Positions 1-9,866 of a stretch of 64,000 bases of DNA are shown in pieces. Source of the DNA: Vibrio vulnificus NBRC 15645 = ATCC 27562. GTDB lineage: Bacteria; Pseudomonadota; Gammaproteobacteria; Enterobacterales; Vibrionaceae. Location: positions 2,604,001 to 2,668,000 of the forward strand of contig NZ_CP012881.1 in the NCBI RefSeq assembly GCF_002224265.1, given 5' to 3'. Position 1 is the stretch's first letter. Each line of letters begins with the position of its first letter. Both the position numbers and the translations under genes were made by a program. The notes beneath the pieces are model-generated. The model was not told the DNA's origin. It saw only the letters and a list, made by a program, of their open reading frames with translations, and ran no database searches.

Positions 1-27
1 TTCACTGAGTGAGTTAGCGTAAGAATA

Positions 28-57
28 AAAGCCTTGGTGAAATGCCAAGGCTTTCTT
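28..57 (+). terminator. Rho-independent terminator of an upstream gene
   Basis: A perfect 10-bp stem (28-37 with 45-54) with a 7-nt loop is followed by a T-rich run. It probably ends a plus-strand gene lying left of the window. Bases 58-221 contain no gene I can support. Confidence 0.75.
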
Positions 58-221
58 TTCTCCGTTCAGCGTGAAGTTGTCGCGGTGTTGGTTGCGCACG
101 CTTGTTGAAATGTAAGTCCGAGCAGGTACATAGTAAATCTATGCTGATGGAGATTTACTCGCTTACCGGCTAACATCAACGTCAACTTGTTTATGGGAAT
201 ATTGGCGTATCAGTGGGGAGA

Positions 222-470
222 TTATTTGTTGAGAGTAAACTCTTTCGACAAATGGTGCGCGAGATACTTAAACATGTTGAAAACCGACGTGGTATTGGCT
301 GTTGGTAGTCCGTTATGGTCTAAGAAATATTCGCCTTTAAACACCAGTACGCCATCTTTTTCGTCGACGCTGGTTGCTCTCATTCCCTCTATGTAATCGT
401 CATGCTCTTGGATGATGTGGTTGGCAATTAATAGCAGTTCAAATTCAGAAATGGATTTCTTGTCACTCAT
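222..470 (-). CDS. yciN: YciN family protein (DUF2498)
   Basis: This 82-aa cytoplasmic protein matches the short YciN/DUF2498 family: an N-terminal ISEFELLLIANHI helix, a central EGMRATSV...LVFKGEYFLD segment and a C-terminal LAHHLSKEF helix. The biochemical function is unknown. The neighbourhood supports the call, because yciN also lies next to topA in Escherichia coli. The ATG at 470 has an AAAGG ribosome-binding site about ten bases upstream. The gene is transcribed away from topA. Confidence 0.8.
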   Translation of the reverse strand: MSDKKSISEFELLLIANHIIQEHDDYIEGMRATSVDEKDGVLVFKGEYFLDHNGLPTANTTSVFNMFKYLAHHLSKEFTLNK

Positions 471-884
471 TTTCTTAGCGCCTTTACTATGATTTACGAG
501 CGATAGTCTAGAGTCTTGACGGGCGAATTCAATCGCTATTAAAGAATCCGAGGCAAAAAGCAGACGGTTGCTTGATGCTGATCAGTAAACGTTTTGTGAC
601 ATGCAACAGAAAAATTAGGTTTTTATTAGCAACAAAATTCATCCGTTGCTTAGTATACGGCGGTCTACAGTTTCCGCATTTTGTCGACATGAGCAAAAAT
701 CGTTGTCTATTGTTTAGCGATGAATTGTCGAGCAAACAAATTCGAAATGTAAAAAAGCAGTTGATCTTCTTTTCATCTCGCACAATAGTAAAAAAAGAAG
801 CAATGAAATAGTACAACGTACCGATTACTTTTCTCGTGAAAACGAAAAGTAATGTGATCATTTTTTAAGGACGTTAGAGTCAAT
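471..884. promoter_or_regulatory. yciN-topA divergent intergenic region with a stem-loop before topA
   Basis: This 414-bp AT-rich spacer must hold the promoters of yciN (leftward) and topA (rightward). I see no credible gene in it. An inverted repeat with perfect 10-bp arms (824-833 and 844-853, ATTACTTTTC / GAAAAGTAAT) ends 12 bases before the topA ribosome-binding site TAAGGA at 866-871, so it would fold in the topA 5' leader. A regulatory role is inference. Confidence 0.4.
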
Positions 885-3509
885 ATGGGTAAATCGCTCG
901 TTATAGTGGAGTCGCCAGCTAAGGCTAAAACGATCAATAAGTATCTTGGAAAAGACTTTGTGGTTAAGTCGAGTGTTGGTCATGTACGCGACTTGCCTAC
1001 AGCAGGTCAGAGTACAGGCGAAAAAGCGGCTGCCATTTCTACTAAGGGTATGAGCGTAGAAGAAAAGGCTCGTATCAAGCAAGAGAAAGATCGTAATGCA
1101 CTGATCAAGAAAATGGGTATCGACCCATATCATGATTGGGCTGCAAATTATCAAATTCTGCCAGGCAAAGAAAAAGTTGTCAGCGAATTACAAAAGCTAG
1201 CTAAAGACGCTGATTTTGTTTATCTCGCAACCGATTTGGACCGCGAGGGGGAAGCTATTGCGTGGCACCTTCGTGAGATCATCGGTGGCGATGAAGCACG
1301 CTATAAACGAGTCGTTTTTAACGAAATTACTAAGAATGCAATTCAGCAAGCATTCCAAAAACCTGGCCATCTCAATATGGATGGGGTTAACGCACAACAA
1401 GCGCGTCGATTCATGGACCGCGTTGTGGGCTTTATGGTGTCCCCATTACTGTGGAAGAAAGTGGCTCGCGGTTTGTCTGCAGGTCGTGTGCAATCGGTCG
1501 CTGTGAAGCTTTTGGTGGAACGTGAACGAGAGATCAAAGCGTTTGTACCGGAAGAATTTTGGGACATTCACGCCAACACACTGACGCAAGAAACGATGCC
1601 ATTTAAGCTTTTGGTTGCTCAAAAGTCTGGTGACGCGTTCCGCCCAGTCAATGAAGCGGAAACCAACGCCGCTCTGGCGGTTCTGCAAAAAGCACAGTTT
1701 GAAGTTTGTAAGCGGGAAGATCGTCCAACAAAGAGCAAGCCTTCAGCGCCGTTTATTACGTCAACGCTCCAACAAGCGGCAAGTACTCGCTTAGGCTATG
1801 GCGTTAAGAAAACGATGATGTTGGCTCAGCGTTTGTACGAAGCAGGTTACATCACCTATATGCGTACTGACTCGACCAATTTAAGCCAAGAAGCGGTAGA
1901 AGCAGTTCGTGGGTACATCAGTGATGAATTTGGCTCTCGCTACTTGCCAAAAGCACCATTGGTTTATGGTAGCAAGCAAGGGGCACAAGAAGCGCACGAA
2001 GCGATTCGTCCTTCAGATGTCAACATCAAAGCAGATGCTCTAGAGGGTGTTGACGCTGACGCACATAAACTTTATGCCTTGATTTGGAATCAGTTTGTCG
2101 CCTGTCAAATGACTGAAGCTGAGTACGACTCAACGACGGTGAGCGTTAAAGCTGCAGAATATACCTTGAAAGCAAAAGGCCGTATTCTGAAATTTGATGG
2201 TTGGACTCGCGTGCAGCGCCCATTGGGCAAAAATGAAGATACGATCCTTCCAGCGGTTCAAGTGGGCGATAAGCTAAACCTTGAGTCCTTAGAGCCGAAA
2301 CAGCACTTTACTAAGCCGCCGGCTCGTTTTACCGAAGCTGCTTTGGTTAAAGAGCTAGAGAAGCGCGGCATTGGTCGCCCTTCAACTTATGCCTCCATTA
2401 TCTCGACTATTCAAGACCGTGGTTACGTAAAAGTGGACCAGCGTCGTTTCTACGCCGAGAAAATGGGTGAAATCGTGACTGACCGTCTTGATGACAGTTT
2501 CAACGATCTGATGAACTACGACTTTACTGCTCGTATGGAAGAGAAGCTGGATAAAATCGCCGAAGGCGATGTGAACTGGAAAGACGTTCTGAATCAATTC
2601 TTTGCTGACTTCACCACGGATCTTGGCCGCGCCGAAGAAGACGAAGCGCATGGCGGTATGAAACCAAATCATATTGTTATGACCGATATTCAATGTCCGA
2701 CCTGTTCGCGTCCAATGGGCATTCGTACTGCTTCTACTGGGGTTTTCCTTGGCTGTTCTGGCTACGCATTGCCAGTGAAAGAACGCTGTAAGACGACCAT
2801 TAATCTTGGTGATGAAGAAGGCATCATCAACGTTCTCGAAGAAGACGTTGAAACTGCTGCGCTTCGAGCAAAGAAACGTTGTCCTATCTGTGAAACCGCG
2901 ATGGATGCATACCTGATCGATGATAAACGTAAGATGCACGTATGTGGTAACAATCCAAACTGTGAGGGTTACTTAGTCGAGCATGGTGAGTTTAAAGTAA
3001 AAGGTTATGATGGCCCTGTGGTTGAGTGCGACAAGTGTGGCAGTGACATGGTGCTCAAAAACGGTCGCTTTGGTAAATACATGGATTGCACGAGTGAGAC
3101 TTGCAAGAACACGCGTAAGATCCTGAAAAACGGTGAAGTAGCGCCACCAAAAGAAGATCCTGTGCATTTTCCTGAGTTGCCATGCAGCAATTCAGATGCG
3201 TACTTTGTTCTTCGTGATGGTGCTGCTGGTTTATTCCTCGCCGCGAGTAATTTTCCGAAATCTAGAGAAACGCGTGTGCCGTTGGTTTCTGAGTTGGCTC
3301 GATTTGCTGAGCGTTTGCCAGAGAAATACAAACACCTTGCAGAAGCGCCAACACAAGATCCTGATGGGGTCGAGGCGGTTGTTCGTTTTAGCCGTAAAAC
3401 CAAAGAAAACTATGTACGCACTGAAGTTGATGGAAAACCGACAGGTTGGACAGCACTCTATGTTGATGGTAAATGGGAAGTAACGGATAAACGCAAAAAC
3501 GCGAAATAA
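885..3509 (+). CDS. topA: DNA topoisomerase I
   Basis: This type IA topoisomerase relaxes negative supercoils by transient single-strand cleavage. It is 874 aa, the usual gammaproteobacterial length. The Toprim domain at the N terminus shows the [12 protein letters not shown] motif with Glu9 and the metal-binding D117-L-D119-R-E121. The catalytic tyrosine is Tyr325 in the ITYMRTDS motif. The C-terminal part carries several cysteine clusters (CPTC, CPIC, CDKC), the zinc-ribbon DNA-binding repeats of TopA. The ATG at 885 has TAAGGA 13 bases upstream. The gene stands alone, ended by a strong terminator. No anomalies. Confidence 0.97.
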   Translation: MGKSLVIVESPAKAKTINKYLGKDFVVKSSVGHVRDLPTAGQSTGEKAAAISTKGMSVEEKARIKQEKDRNALIKKMGIDPYHDWAANYQILPGKEKVVSELQKLAKDADFVYLATDLDREGEAIAWHLREIIGGDEARYKRVVFNEITKNAIQQAFQKPGHLNMDGVNAQQARRFMDRVVGFMVSPLLWKKVARGLSAGRVQSVAVKLLVEREREIKAFVPEEFWDIHANTLTQETMPFKLLVAQKSGDAFRPVNEAETNAALAVLQKAQFEVCKREDRPTKSKPSAPFITSTLQQAASTRLGYGVKKTMMLAQRLYEAGYITYMRTDSTNLSQEAVEAVRGYISDEFGSRYLPKAPLVYGSKQGAQEAHEAIRPSDVNIKADALEGVDADAHKLYALIWNQFVACQMTEAEYDSTTVSVKAAEYTLKAKGRILKFDGWTRVQRPLGKNEDTILPAVQVGDKLNLESLEPKQHFTKPPARFTEAALVKELEKRGIGRPSTYASIISTIQDRGYVKVDQRRFYAEKMGEIVTDRLDDSFNDLMNYDFTARMEEKLDKIAEGDVNWKDVLNQFFADFTTDLGRAEEDEAHGGMKPNHIVMTDIQCPTCSRPMGIRTASTGVFLGCSGYALPVKERCKTTINLGDEEGIINVLEEDVETAALRAKKRCPICETAMDAYLIDDKRKMHVCGNNPNCEGYLVEHGEFKVKGYDGPVVECDKCGSDMVLKNGRFGKYMDCTSETCKNTRKILKNGEVAPPKEDPVHFPELPCSNSDAYFVLRDGAAGLFLAASNFPKSRETRVPLVSELARFAERLPEKYKHLAEAPTQDPDGVEAVVRFSRKTKENYVRTEVDGKPTGWTALYVDGKWEVTDKRKNAK

Positions 3510-3522
3510 CCGAGTTTGACGA

Positions 3523-3549
3523 AGCAGCCAACATTGGCTGCTTTTTTTA
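3523..3549 (+). terminator. topA terminator
   Basis: An 8-bp perfect stem (AGCAGCCA / TGGCTGCT) with a 4-nt loop is followed by a run of seven T residues, 13 bases after the topA stop. Confidence 0.9.
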
Positions 3550-3989
3550 TCTCTATCGCTCACCAATTAGCTCTATTCTCCCTCATGACAAGCGCTGATG
3601 ACACAGTCGATATCTATGGGATCTCTTTGTCATCGCTCTTTCATATGCCTGACTTATTCTGTTCACATGTGCTTAAGAATGTGCGTGTCGGAAATGTGTA
3701 ACTTAGCTGTTCGGGATATGTAAATAAACACCTGTTTGAGTGTGACCCAGGTAACGACTTCCCAACGCAACAAATGCATGCAGCACACAATACCCTATTT
3801 GAAATTGTAATTTGTTGGAAGTGCGATAACTTATACGAAACTTGTGCAATATTAATGTAATGCCTTGATCAACAATGATTCGGCTTAAAGAATTCAAGGT
3901 TTGCGCAAGGGATAACAATTTGAGCTCAGTGTCCCCCCACATAGTGAACTCACTGAGTCTTCTAGCTATAACGAAATGGAGAACAACGA
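3550..3989 (+). promoter_or_regulatory. glgC upstream region
   Basis: This 440-bp gene-free stretch must carry the glgCA promoter. A 7-bp inverted repeat (CTCAGTG at 3925-3931, CACTGAG at 3951-3957) encloses a run of C residues just upstream of glgC and could fold in the leader. I could not identify a convincing CRP site or a clear -35/-10 pair. Confidence 0.3.
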
Positions 3990-5207
3990 ATGGCTGGTGT
4001 TTTGGGAATGATTCTTGCTGGCGGTGAAGGTTCAAGGCTACGTCCTTTGACGGAATCTCGTAGTAAACCTGCGGTGCCTTTTGGCGGTAGTTACCGCCTA
4101 ATCGACTTCGCGTTAAACAACTTTGTGAACGCAGACTTGATGCGTATTTACGTGTTAACGCAGTTTAAATCTCAATCTCTGTTCCATCATATGAAAAAAG
4201 GGTGGAACATCAACGGTATTACTGATCGTTTTATTGATCCCATTCCCGCACAGATGCGCACTGGCAAACGTTGGTATGAAGGCACGGCTGACGCTATCTA
4301 CCAAAACCTGCGTTTTATGGAGCTATCTGAACCAGAACAAGTGTGTATCTTTGGTTCGGATCATATTTACAAGATGGATATTAAGCAGATGCTTAGTTTC
4401 CACAAAGAGAAACAAGCCGCATTAACCGTTTCTGCTTTAAGAATACCACTAGCAGAAGCGTCGCAGTTTGGTGTTATCGAAGTCGATGCAGAAGGGCGTA
4501 TGGTGGGCTTTGAAGAGAAGCCTAAAGCGCCTAAATCGATTCCGGGTGACCCAGACTTTGCCTTGGTTTCAATGGGTAACTATGTGTTTGAAGCGGATGT
4601 GTTGTTCGCTGAGTTGATTGAAGATGCGGACAACGAAAACTCATCCCACGATTTTGGGAAAGATATTATCCCTAAAATGTTCCCACGTGGTGACGTATTC
4701 GTGTATGACTTTAGCCAGAACCGTATTTCCGGAGAAAAAGCTGAAGTGTATTGGCGTGATGTCGGTACCATTGATGCTTACTGGCAAGCGCACATGGATC
4801 TGTTGAAAAAAGACGCGCCATTCTCTCTATACAACCGAAAATGGCCGCTGCACACCTATCAGCCACCATTGCCTCCTGCGACGTTTACCGACTCAGACAA
4901 CGGGCGTGTACAAATTATTGATAGCCTAGTCTGCAATGGCAGTTACGTACGTGGTTCACGTATCGAAAAGTCTGTGCTAGGTTTCCGTAGTAATATTGCT
5001 TCAGCCTGCGATATTAGCGAGTCTATTTTATTGGGTGATGTCAAAGTTGGGGAAGGCTGTGTGTTACGTCGTGTCATTGTTGATAAGGACGTAGATATCG
5101 CGCCAGGAACGCAAATTGGTGTGAATTTGCAGGAAGACAAAAAAATCTTCCATGTCTCCGATGAAGGTATCGTTGTTATTCCAAAAGGAGCAAGAGTTGG
5201 CTACTAA
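3990..5207 (+). CDS. glgC: Glucose-1-phosphate adenylyltransferase
   Basis: GlgC makes ADP-glucose from glucose-1-phosphate and ATP, the committed and allosterically controlled step of bacterial glycogen synthesis. The 405-aa protein opens with the nucleotidyltransferase signature GMILAGGEGSRLRPLT, followed by SKPAVPFGG and the substrate region (FGSDHIYKMD, GFEEKPKAP). The C-terminal third is the left-handed beta-helix allosteric domain. TGGAGA precedes the ATG at 3990. The end of the gene overlaps glgA by 11 bases, so the two are cotranscribed and probably translationally coupled. Confidence 0.96.
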   Translation: MAGVLGMILAGGEGSRLRPLTESRSKPAVPFGGSYRLIDFALNNFVNADLMRIYVLTQFKSQSLFHHMKKGWNINGITDRFIDPIPAQMRTGKRWYEGTADAIYQNLRFMELSEPEQVCIFGSDHIYKMDIKQMLSFHKEKQAALTVSALRIPLAEASQFGVIEVDAEGRMVGFEEKPKAPKSIPGDPDFALVSMGNYVFEADVLFAELIEDADNENSSHDFGKDIIPKMFPRGDVFVYDFSQNRISGEKAEVYWRDVGTIDAYWQAHMDLLKKDAPFSLYNRKWPLHTYQPPLPPATFTDSDNGRVQIIDSLVCNGSYVRGSRIEKSVLGFRSNIASACDISESILLGDVKVGEGCVLRRVIVDKDVDIAPGTQIGVNLQEDKKIFHVSDEGIVVIPKGARVGY

Positions 5208-6654
5208 CCCTTTGTCGATTCTGTTTGTAGCATCGGAAGTAGAAGGTTTGATCAAAAGTGGTGGCTTGGCGGATGTTGCCAAGGCACTGCCTGAAGCTTT
5301 GGTGAATCTTCAGCATGATGCGAGAATTGCCATTCCGGCTTATACCGCAATTCCTGATGTGTGTGATGATGAAATCATCCTCGATACACACTTAGAATCT
5401 TGGCCTCATACTCATTATCAAGTTAAAAAACGTTTCTTGGGCGATACGCCAGTCTATCTCATTGCGTGTGCGCACTATTTTGATCGTCCTTCGATGTACG
5501 CTGAGAATAATCAGGCGTATACGGATAACGGTGAGCGCTTTGCTTTTTTTAGTGCTGCTTGTTTGGATATGTTACCAAAGATTGGTTTCCAGCCTGAGAT
5601 CGTGCATGCCAATGATTGGCATACAGGCTTAGTCCCATTCTTGCTTAAGCACCGTTACGGTCAAGATCCATTTTTTGCTCAAACAAAGAGTATTTTGTCG
5701 ATCCATAATGCGGTCTTTAAAGGTGTCTTTCACTATGATGAGATGCAGTGTTTACCTGAATTTCATTGCCGAAATGTACCCGATGCCGCCGTCAGCTCTA
5801 CGCATATGACGATGCTGAAAGCGGGCGTGATGAGCGCGGATAAAATCAACGCTGTGAGCCCAACCTATGCAGAGGAGCTGAAAACTGAACTTGGCAGTCA
5901 TGGCATGGCGTGGGAATTTCAAACGCGATCTGATGATCTTGTCGGGATTCTGAATGGCTGCGATTATTCTGCATGGCATCCAGATACTGACAGCTATTTA
6001 CCCATCAACTACAAAGCAACTAAGCAGAGTATGGTGAGAGGGAAAAATGGCTGTAAACGTGCGCTTCAAGAGCAAGTCGGCTTACCTGTAAAGGACGTCG
6101 CTATGTTTGGTATGGTGTGTCGTTTGACGCATCAGAAAGGGGTGCATTATCTATTGCCAGTATTGACTGATTTCCTGAAGTTGGATGTTCAGCTGGTTTT
6201 GGTTGGGACCGGTGACCCGTTGCTTGCTGCGCAATTACGTGATGTTGCAGCTCAGTTTGGTGAAAAGTTTGTCTTTGTTGAAGCTTATAACAATCAACTC
6301 GCACACTTAGTTGAAGCCGCATCCGATTTCTTTTTAATGCCTTCAGAGTTTGAGCCTTGTGGCTTAAATCAAATCTATAGCATGGCGTATGGCTCCTTGC
6401 CGATCGTGAGAGGTGTTGGGGGTCTAAAAGACAGTGTATGTGATTACGATGTGAATCCAGAGACTGCGACAGGATTTGTGTTCTATGAGCCCACAGCGCA
6501 AGCGTTGTTGATTACCATGCAAAGAGCGTTGTTATTGTATGCACAGAATCTAACAGAGCTTCGACGAGTTCAGCTGTACGCGATGGAACGAGATTTTTGC
6601 TGGAACAAGGCAGCAGAGCAATATGTTGAGTTGTATCGTTCTGCGCTAAAATAG
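5197..6654 (+). CDS. glgA: Glycogen synthase (TTG start)
   Basis: GlgA (GT5 family) adds glucose from ADP-glucose to growing alpha-1,4-glucan chains. I place the start at TTG 5197, giving 485 aa beginning with the typical M-A-T-N-P-L-S. The ribosome-binding site AAAGGAG (5184-5190) sits six bases before it, and a longer upstream reading would add 15 residues inside glgC. The ADP-glucose-binding K20-S-G-G motif is intact, as are the GT-B C-terminal motifs (SEFEPCGLNQIYSMAYG). It follows glgC with an 11-bp overlap and is ended by a terminator. Confidence 0.94.
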   Translation: MATNPLSILFVASEVEGLIKSGGLADVAKALPEALVNLQHDARIAIPAYTAIPDVCDDEIILDTHLESWPHTHYQVKKRFLGDTPVYLIACAHYFDRPSMYAENNQAYTDNGERFAFFSAACLDMLPKIGFQPEIVHANDWHTGLVPFLLKHRYGQDPFFAQTKSILSIHNAVFKGVFHYDEMQCLPEFHCRNVPDAAVSSTHMTMLKAGVMSADKINAVSPTYAEELKTELGSHGMAWEFQTRSDDLVGILNGCDYSAWHPDTDSYLPINYKATKQSMVRGKNGCKRALQEQVGLPVKDVAMFGMVCRLTHQKGVHYLLPVLTDFLKLDVQLVLVGTGDPLLAAQLRDVAAQFGEKFVFVEAYNNQLAHLVEAASDFFLMPSEFEPCGLNQIYSMAYGSLPIVRGVGGLKDSVCDYDVNPETATGFVFYEPTAQALLITMQRALLLYAQNLTELRRVQLYAMERDFCWNKAAEQYVELYRSALK

Positions 6655-6679
6655 AGTAAAAGTTCTGAAATATGAATGG

Positions 6680-6706
6680 AAAGGCACTGATTATGGTGCC
6701 TTTTTA
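6680..6706 (+). terminator. glgCA terminator
   Basis: An 8-bp stem (AAAGGCAC / GTGCCTTT) with an 8-nt loop leads into a T run, 25 bases after glgA. Confidence 0.85.
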
Positions 6707-6908
6707 CGTTTTTTAACCGAACTCAAATAGAATTTGAATTGATATGTGGTAGGATTCTTGCCTCCCATTCTTACTATGGTGATTCATTGACTATCCTTGT
6801 GGCGGAAGTCCCCATTTCGATTGGATTGCTATTTGATACATCACCATTGCAAGTGGGTTAGCTATACTGTTTAAACCTTTTAGTTTTCTCTTTTTTTGGC
6901 GTTGTTTT

Positions 6909-7703
6909 ATGGCTCAAGCGTTACTATTTCACAAAACTTATCTCCATCCTACCAGCCAAGAGTGGGTGGTTTTTGTGCATGGTGCGGGTGGCAGTTCGTC
7001 CATCTGGTTTAAGCAAATTAAAGCGTACAAGCAGCATTTCAATCTGTTATTGGTTGACTTACGTGGGCACGGTAAATCCAATCAACTATTAAAAGAATTG
7101 ATCAGTAACCGCTATACCTTTGGGGCGGTGACGCAAGATATCCTCAAGGTGCTTGATCATCTTAAAATTCACTCCGCGCATTTCGTTGGGATGTCTCTAG
7201 GGACGATCATTGTCCGAAATCTAGCGGAACTGGCGGGGGAAAGGGTTAAATCCATGGTGCTTGGTGGTGCGGTAACGCGTCTCGATGCGCGTTCTCGTAT
7301 CTTGGTCTCTCTAGGTAACTTTGGCAAGCATGTGCTGCCCTATATGTGGTTGTACAAGCTGTTTGCCTATATTGTGATGCCGCAAAAAAATCAGCAGGAA
7401 TCACGTCATCTCTTTATCCGTGAAGCGAAGAAGCTGTGTCAAAAAGAGTTTAAGCGTTGGTTTATACTCGCGGCAGAGGTGAATCCACTGATGCGTTATT
7501 TCAAAGAGCGTGAATTGCCGATCCCAACGCTATATTTGATGGGAGAGCGTGATTATATGTTTATTAAACCCGTCAAAGAGATGGTTGCTGCTCACACCCA
7601 GAGTGAGTTGCTAGAGATAAAAAACTGTGGCCATGTGTGCAATGTGGAAAAGCCCGACGAGTTTAACCAGCATTCGATCGATTTTATCCAACGCCAAATC
7701 TAA
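6909..7703 (+). CDS. Alpha/beta hydrolase
   Basis: This 264-aa single-domain alpha/beta-hydrolase-fold protein has the oxyanion-hole motif VHGAGG near residue 25, a DLRGHGKS segment, and the nucleophile elbow GMSLGT with the catalytic serine near residue 98. The acid is probably the Asp in GERDYMF, and the catalytic His lies in NCGHVCNVEKP near the C terminus. There is no signal peptide, so it acts in the cytoplasm. The substrate cannot be told from sequence. It stands alone, preceded by about 250 bp of AT-rich DNA and followed by a hairpin shared with a convergent gene. Confidence 0.85.
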   Translation: MAQALLFHKTYLHPTSQEWVVFVHGAGGSSSIWFKQIKAYKQHFNLLLVDLRGHGKSNQLLKELISNRYTFGAVTQDILKVLDHLKIHSAHFVGMSLGTIIVRNLAELAGERVKSMVLGGAVTRLDARSRILVSLGNFGKHVLPYMWLYKLFAYIVMPQKNQQESRHLFIREAKKLCQKEFKRWFILAAEVNPLMRYFKERELPIPTLYLMGERDYMFIKPVKEMVAAHTQSELLEIKNCGHVCNVEKPDEFNQHSIDFIQRQI

Positions 7704-7711
7704 TAAAACAT

Positions 7712-7733
7712 GAGGAAGGCTAGTGCCTTCCTC
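7712..7733. terminator. Hairpin between convergent genes
   Basis: A perfect 9-bp stem (GAGGAAGGC / GCCTTCCTC) with a 4-nt loop lies between the ends of the hydrolase gene and the DUF2007 gene. The T run is short, so termination in either direction is probable but not certain. Confidence 0.55.
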
Positions 7734-7748
7734 TGTCAATTGCGCTCA

Positions 7749-8057
7749 TTACTCAAGTACTTGCCCACAATGCCAGCAAGCTCCAAATTGACCTTCTATT
7801 TCTTCTCCGCACTGTGGGCATAGCCAATTTTGATGCGCTACTTGCTGCTCACGATAGCTGGCTAATATCGCTTTAGCAAAATCGACTTTCTCAGGTTCCA
7901 ATAGCCAAATGTATGGATTGGTATCCTCAGTTGCTGGTAACTCACCTCTCAAGCCAAATAAACCCTCACCTCGAACCTCACATTGTACCGCTTCATTCAT
8001 CAGTAATTGGCACACGATATGCGCTTCTATAGGCGTGTTGGCGGTGAATATCTTCAT
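7749..8057 (-). CDS. DUF2007 zinc-ribbon protein
   Basis: This 102-aa protein has an N-terminal DUF2007 domain, whose members begin with a KIFTANTPIEAHIVCQLL-like helix and carry a GLRGELP strand. A C-terminal zinc ribbon has four cysteines arranged CPQCG...CWHCG. The family is annotated as putative signal-transducing protein, but no member function is firmly established. It lies 13 bp downstream of the TVP38/TMEM64 gene on the same strand, so the two probably share a transcript. Confidence 0.75.
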   Translation of the reverse strand: MKIFTANTPIEAHIVCQLLMNEAVQCEVRGEGLFGLRGELPATEDTNPYIWLLEPEKVDFAKAILASYREQQVAHQNWLCPQCGEEIEGQFGACWHCGQVLE

Positions 8058-8070
8058 AAGTGAATTCCTT

Positions 8071-8748
8071 TTATGAAGAGAGTTGAGGTCTAAATTTACT
8101 CATGATCCATTTTACAGCGATAGGAAACACACCCAATAACGCAAATGAGGCTAATACTGTCGGTGAAAGTATCCCCGACAACGAGTTGATGTCGGCCAAT
8201 TGTGTCCCCGCATTTAGGTAGACAGCCGTACCAGGTAGCATGCCTATCTGGCTAGTAAGATAGTAACGACCAATGGAAATTGGTGTTAAACCCATTAGCA
8301 AGTTAATCAGGAAAAATGGGAAGACAGGGATCAAGCGTAATGAAAATAGATAAAAGGCGCCATCCTTTTCAACGCCTTGGTTGATCGCGCTAAGTTTGTC
8401 TCCAAAACGTGCCTGCACCCAATCTTTTAGCAGGTAGCGACTACTCAAAAATGCGATGGTTGCCCCAATGGTGCTGGCAAACGAGACAAGCAGTAGGCTA
8501 TACCAAAAACCAAACAGAGCAGCGCCTAATAGCGTGACGACGGTAGCTCCAGGAACTGAAAAGGCGGTAAGACCAACGTAAATGACAAAATAGCTTATTG
8601 AAGAAAACAGAAAGTTTTCTTCAATAAAACTGTTCAGGGCAAGTTGTTGTGCTTTAGCGTTGTCGAGTGTGAGGTATTGACTAAAATTAACCGCCAATAA
8701 AATAATGGTCGCGATAAGCAAGATTCCGAATACGAGTTTTTTGTTCAT
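8071..8748 (-). CDS. TVP38/TMEM64 family inner-membrane protein
   Basis: This 225-aa polytopic membrane protein has an N-terminal transmembrane helix (LVFGILLIATIILLAVN) and the VTT/SNARE-associated core. That core includes the SVPGATVVTLLGAALFGFW re-entrant region, the RYLLKDWVQARFG stretch and FSLRLIPVFPFFLINLLMGLTPI. The family is related to DedA proteins, some of which act as lipid scramblases or support proton-motive-force homeostasis. The substrate here is unknown. It is the first gene of a likely two-gene unit with the DUF2007 gene. Confidence 0.85.
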   Translation of the reverse strand: MNKKLVFGILLIATIILLAVNFSQYLTLDNAKAQQLALNSFIEENFLFSSISYFVIYVGLTAFSVPGATVVTLLGAALFGFWYSLLLVSFASTIGATIAFLSSRYLLKDWVQARFGDKLSAINQGVEKDGAFYLFSLRLIPVFPFFLINLLMGLTPISIGRYYLTSQIGMLPGTAVYLNAGTQLADINSLSGILSPTVLASFALLGVFPIAVKWIMSKFRPQLSS

Positions 8749-8817
8749 TCAATTTTTCTCCAGATAGCTTGGTTATCAGACCTGATTGAGACAGAAAATC
8801 TTTCAAACGATATAAAA

Positions 8818-8842
8818 AAACCACATCATTTTGATGTGGTTT
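8818..8842 (-). terminator. tfoY terminator
   Basis: An 11-bp stem (8818-8828 with 8832-8842) has T-rich flanks on both sides. It lies 30 bases beyond the tfoY stop, reading leftward. Confidence 0.85.
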
Positions 8843-8872
8843 TAATCTATAAGAAATAATAAACGTGCTTGC

Positions 8873-9466
8873 CTACAAAGACAATTTATTCACTAATTCG
8901 TCTCGACGTTGCTGAGGAATCACACTCCAGTGCGTACCATTGATGGCTCCCTCTAACGCCCAAAGCAGCTCTAAGCTCACGGCACCACTGTGGGTGTTTT
9001 TAATCGCTTCGTACGCACGAACCGCGCCTTGAGATTCCAACTGCTCGACTGTTTCAATTCCCGCCTTTTTAAGCATTCGTTCGGTGGCTAAACGCAGGTT
9101 AGGTAGGTCTTTTAATCGTTCAGGTTTTGCTGTTGCTTGCTGTTGTTTATCATTATTAGCACTGGCCAATGCACGTTTGGCTAAAGCGAGTAGTGCATTT
9201 TGGTCTTGCCATAGCGCGTCTGAAATCGCGTAGTACTTAGTGACAACAGGAAACCCACGCTTAGTATAAACGTATGGTTTGAGCCCTTGCTTTTCAAAAA
9301 GTAATGTTGATTTTTGATCTGCGCGAATATGAAGCTGGTCTTTCACCACAAGTGCGAACATGGTCTCATCTGCAAAAAGGCCGAATCCGCCAAACATTGA
9401 GCGAGATTTTATCGCACCAAGTTGCTCAAAAAGCTTCATTGAATCTTTGAGTATCGGTTTATCCAT
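8873..9466 (-). CDS. tfoY: TfoX/Sxy family regulator TfoY
   Basis: This 197-aa regulator has the TfoX N-terminal domain ([20 protein letters not shown]) and the TfoX C-terminal helix-hairpin-helix-like domain ([23 protein letters not shown]). The sequence and the purR neighbour match Vibrio TfoY rather than the chitin-induced competence factor TfoX. In Vibrio cholerae, TfoY promotes motility and type VI secretion and is controlled by c-di-GMP. The same control is expected here, because a Vc2-type riboswitch lies in its leader. The leader between the riboswitch and the ATG is about 113 nt. The ribosome-binding site (CCGAG) is weak. Confidence 0.92.
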   Translation of the reverse strand: MDKPILKDSMKLFEQLGAIKSRSMFGGFGLFADETMFALVVKDQLHIRADQKSTLLFEKQGLKPYVYTKRGFPVVTKYYAISDALWQDQNALLALAKRALASANNDKQQQATAKPERLKDLPNLRLATERMLKKAGIETVEQLESQGAVRAYEAIKNTHSGAVSLELLWALEGAINGTHWSVIPQQRRDELVNKLSL

Positions 9467-9579
9467 GATGTGTTATCTCGGTGTAATTACTATTACGCCA
9501 CCAAATCAGGTCCGAGAGATTAGCAAACCAATGCAAATACAATGTCATTAATGGGTAAACTTGTTGTTATGCATTTTTG

Positions 9580-9669
9580 CCATCGGTAACCCCGCTACCT
9601 ACCAAAAAACGTCTGGTTTAGGCCGGAGGCTTTGCGTCCCACTTTTTCAAATGGTTTGCCCTGTGCGTG
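9580..9669 (-). ncRNA. Cyclic di-GMP-I (GEMM-I) riboswitch, Vc2 type
   Basis: Read on the minus strand, this 90-nt element begins CACGCACAGGGCAAACCATT and ends GGTAGCGGGGTTACCGATGG. It contains GTGGGACGCAAAGCCTCCGG in the middle, the invariant ligand-binding core of the GEMM-I class. Compared by eye with the Vc2 aptamer of Vibrio cholerae, the core is identical and only the P1b and P3 loop regions differ. It sits in the tfoY 5' leader, where it should couple c-di-GMP to tfoY expression. Confidence 0.95.
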
Positions 9670-9703
9670 ACACTAGAAGGATACGATTTCTATTGGAGTA
9701 ACA

Positions 9704-9728
9704 TCACATTTTCAAATAAAAAATGTGA
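9704..9728. promoter_or_regulatory. Inverted repeat upstream of the tfoY riboswitch
   Basis: Perfect 9-bp arms (TCACATTTT / AAAATGTGA) are separated by 7 bp. The position, just upstream of the riboswitch, suits an operator or promoter element of tfoY. The halves resemble CRP half-sites in reversed order, so this is not a standard CRP site. Confidence 0.4.
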
Positions 9729-9821
9729 CATTGGTTCAAATAATAGTTGCAGTTAAGTGAATGAATACTCGATTTTAAGAACTTAACAGAATTTGACTTA
9801 ACAAATCACTTACTAAGAATG

Positions 9822-9850
9822 AAAAAAAAGCATCCAGATTTGGATGCTTT
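9822..9850 (-). terminator. purR terminator
   Basis: A 10-bp stem (AAAGCATCCA / TGGATGCTTT) with a 4-nt loop is followed by a run of T residues on the minus strand, 17 bases beyond the purR stop. Confidence 0.9.
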
Positions 9851-9866
9851 AGAATATTAGTCTTAA

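Noticed and set aside
529..861. Small overlapping frames upstream of topA on both strands
   Set aside because: AT-rich, low-complexity translations with no family likeness; the region fits a promoter and leader.
3550..3989. A CRP site before glgC
   Set aside because: Only partial half-sites were found; none matches TGTGA-N6-TCACA well enough to claim.
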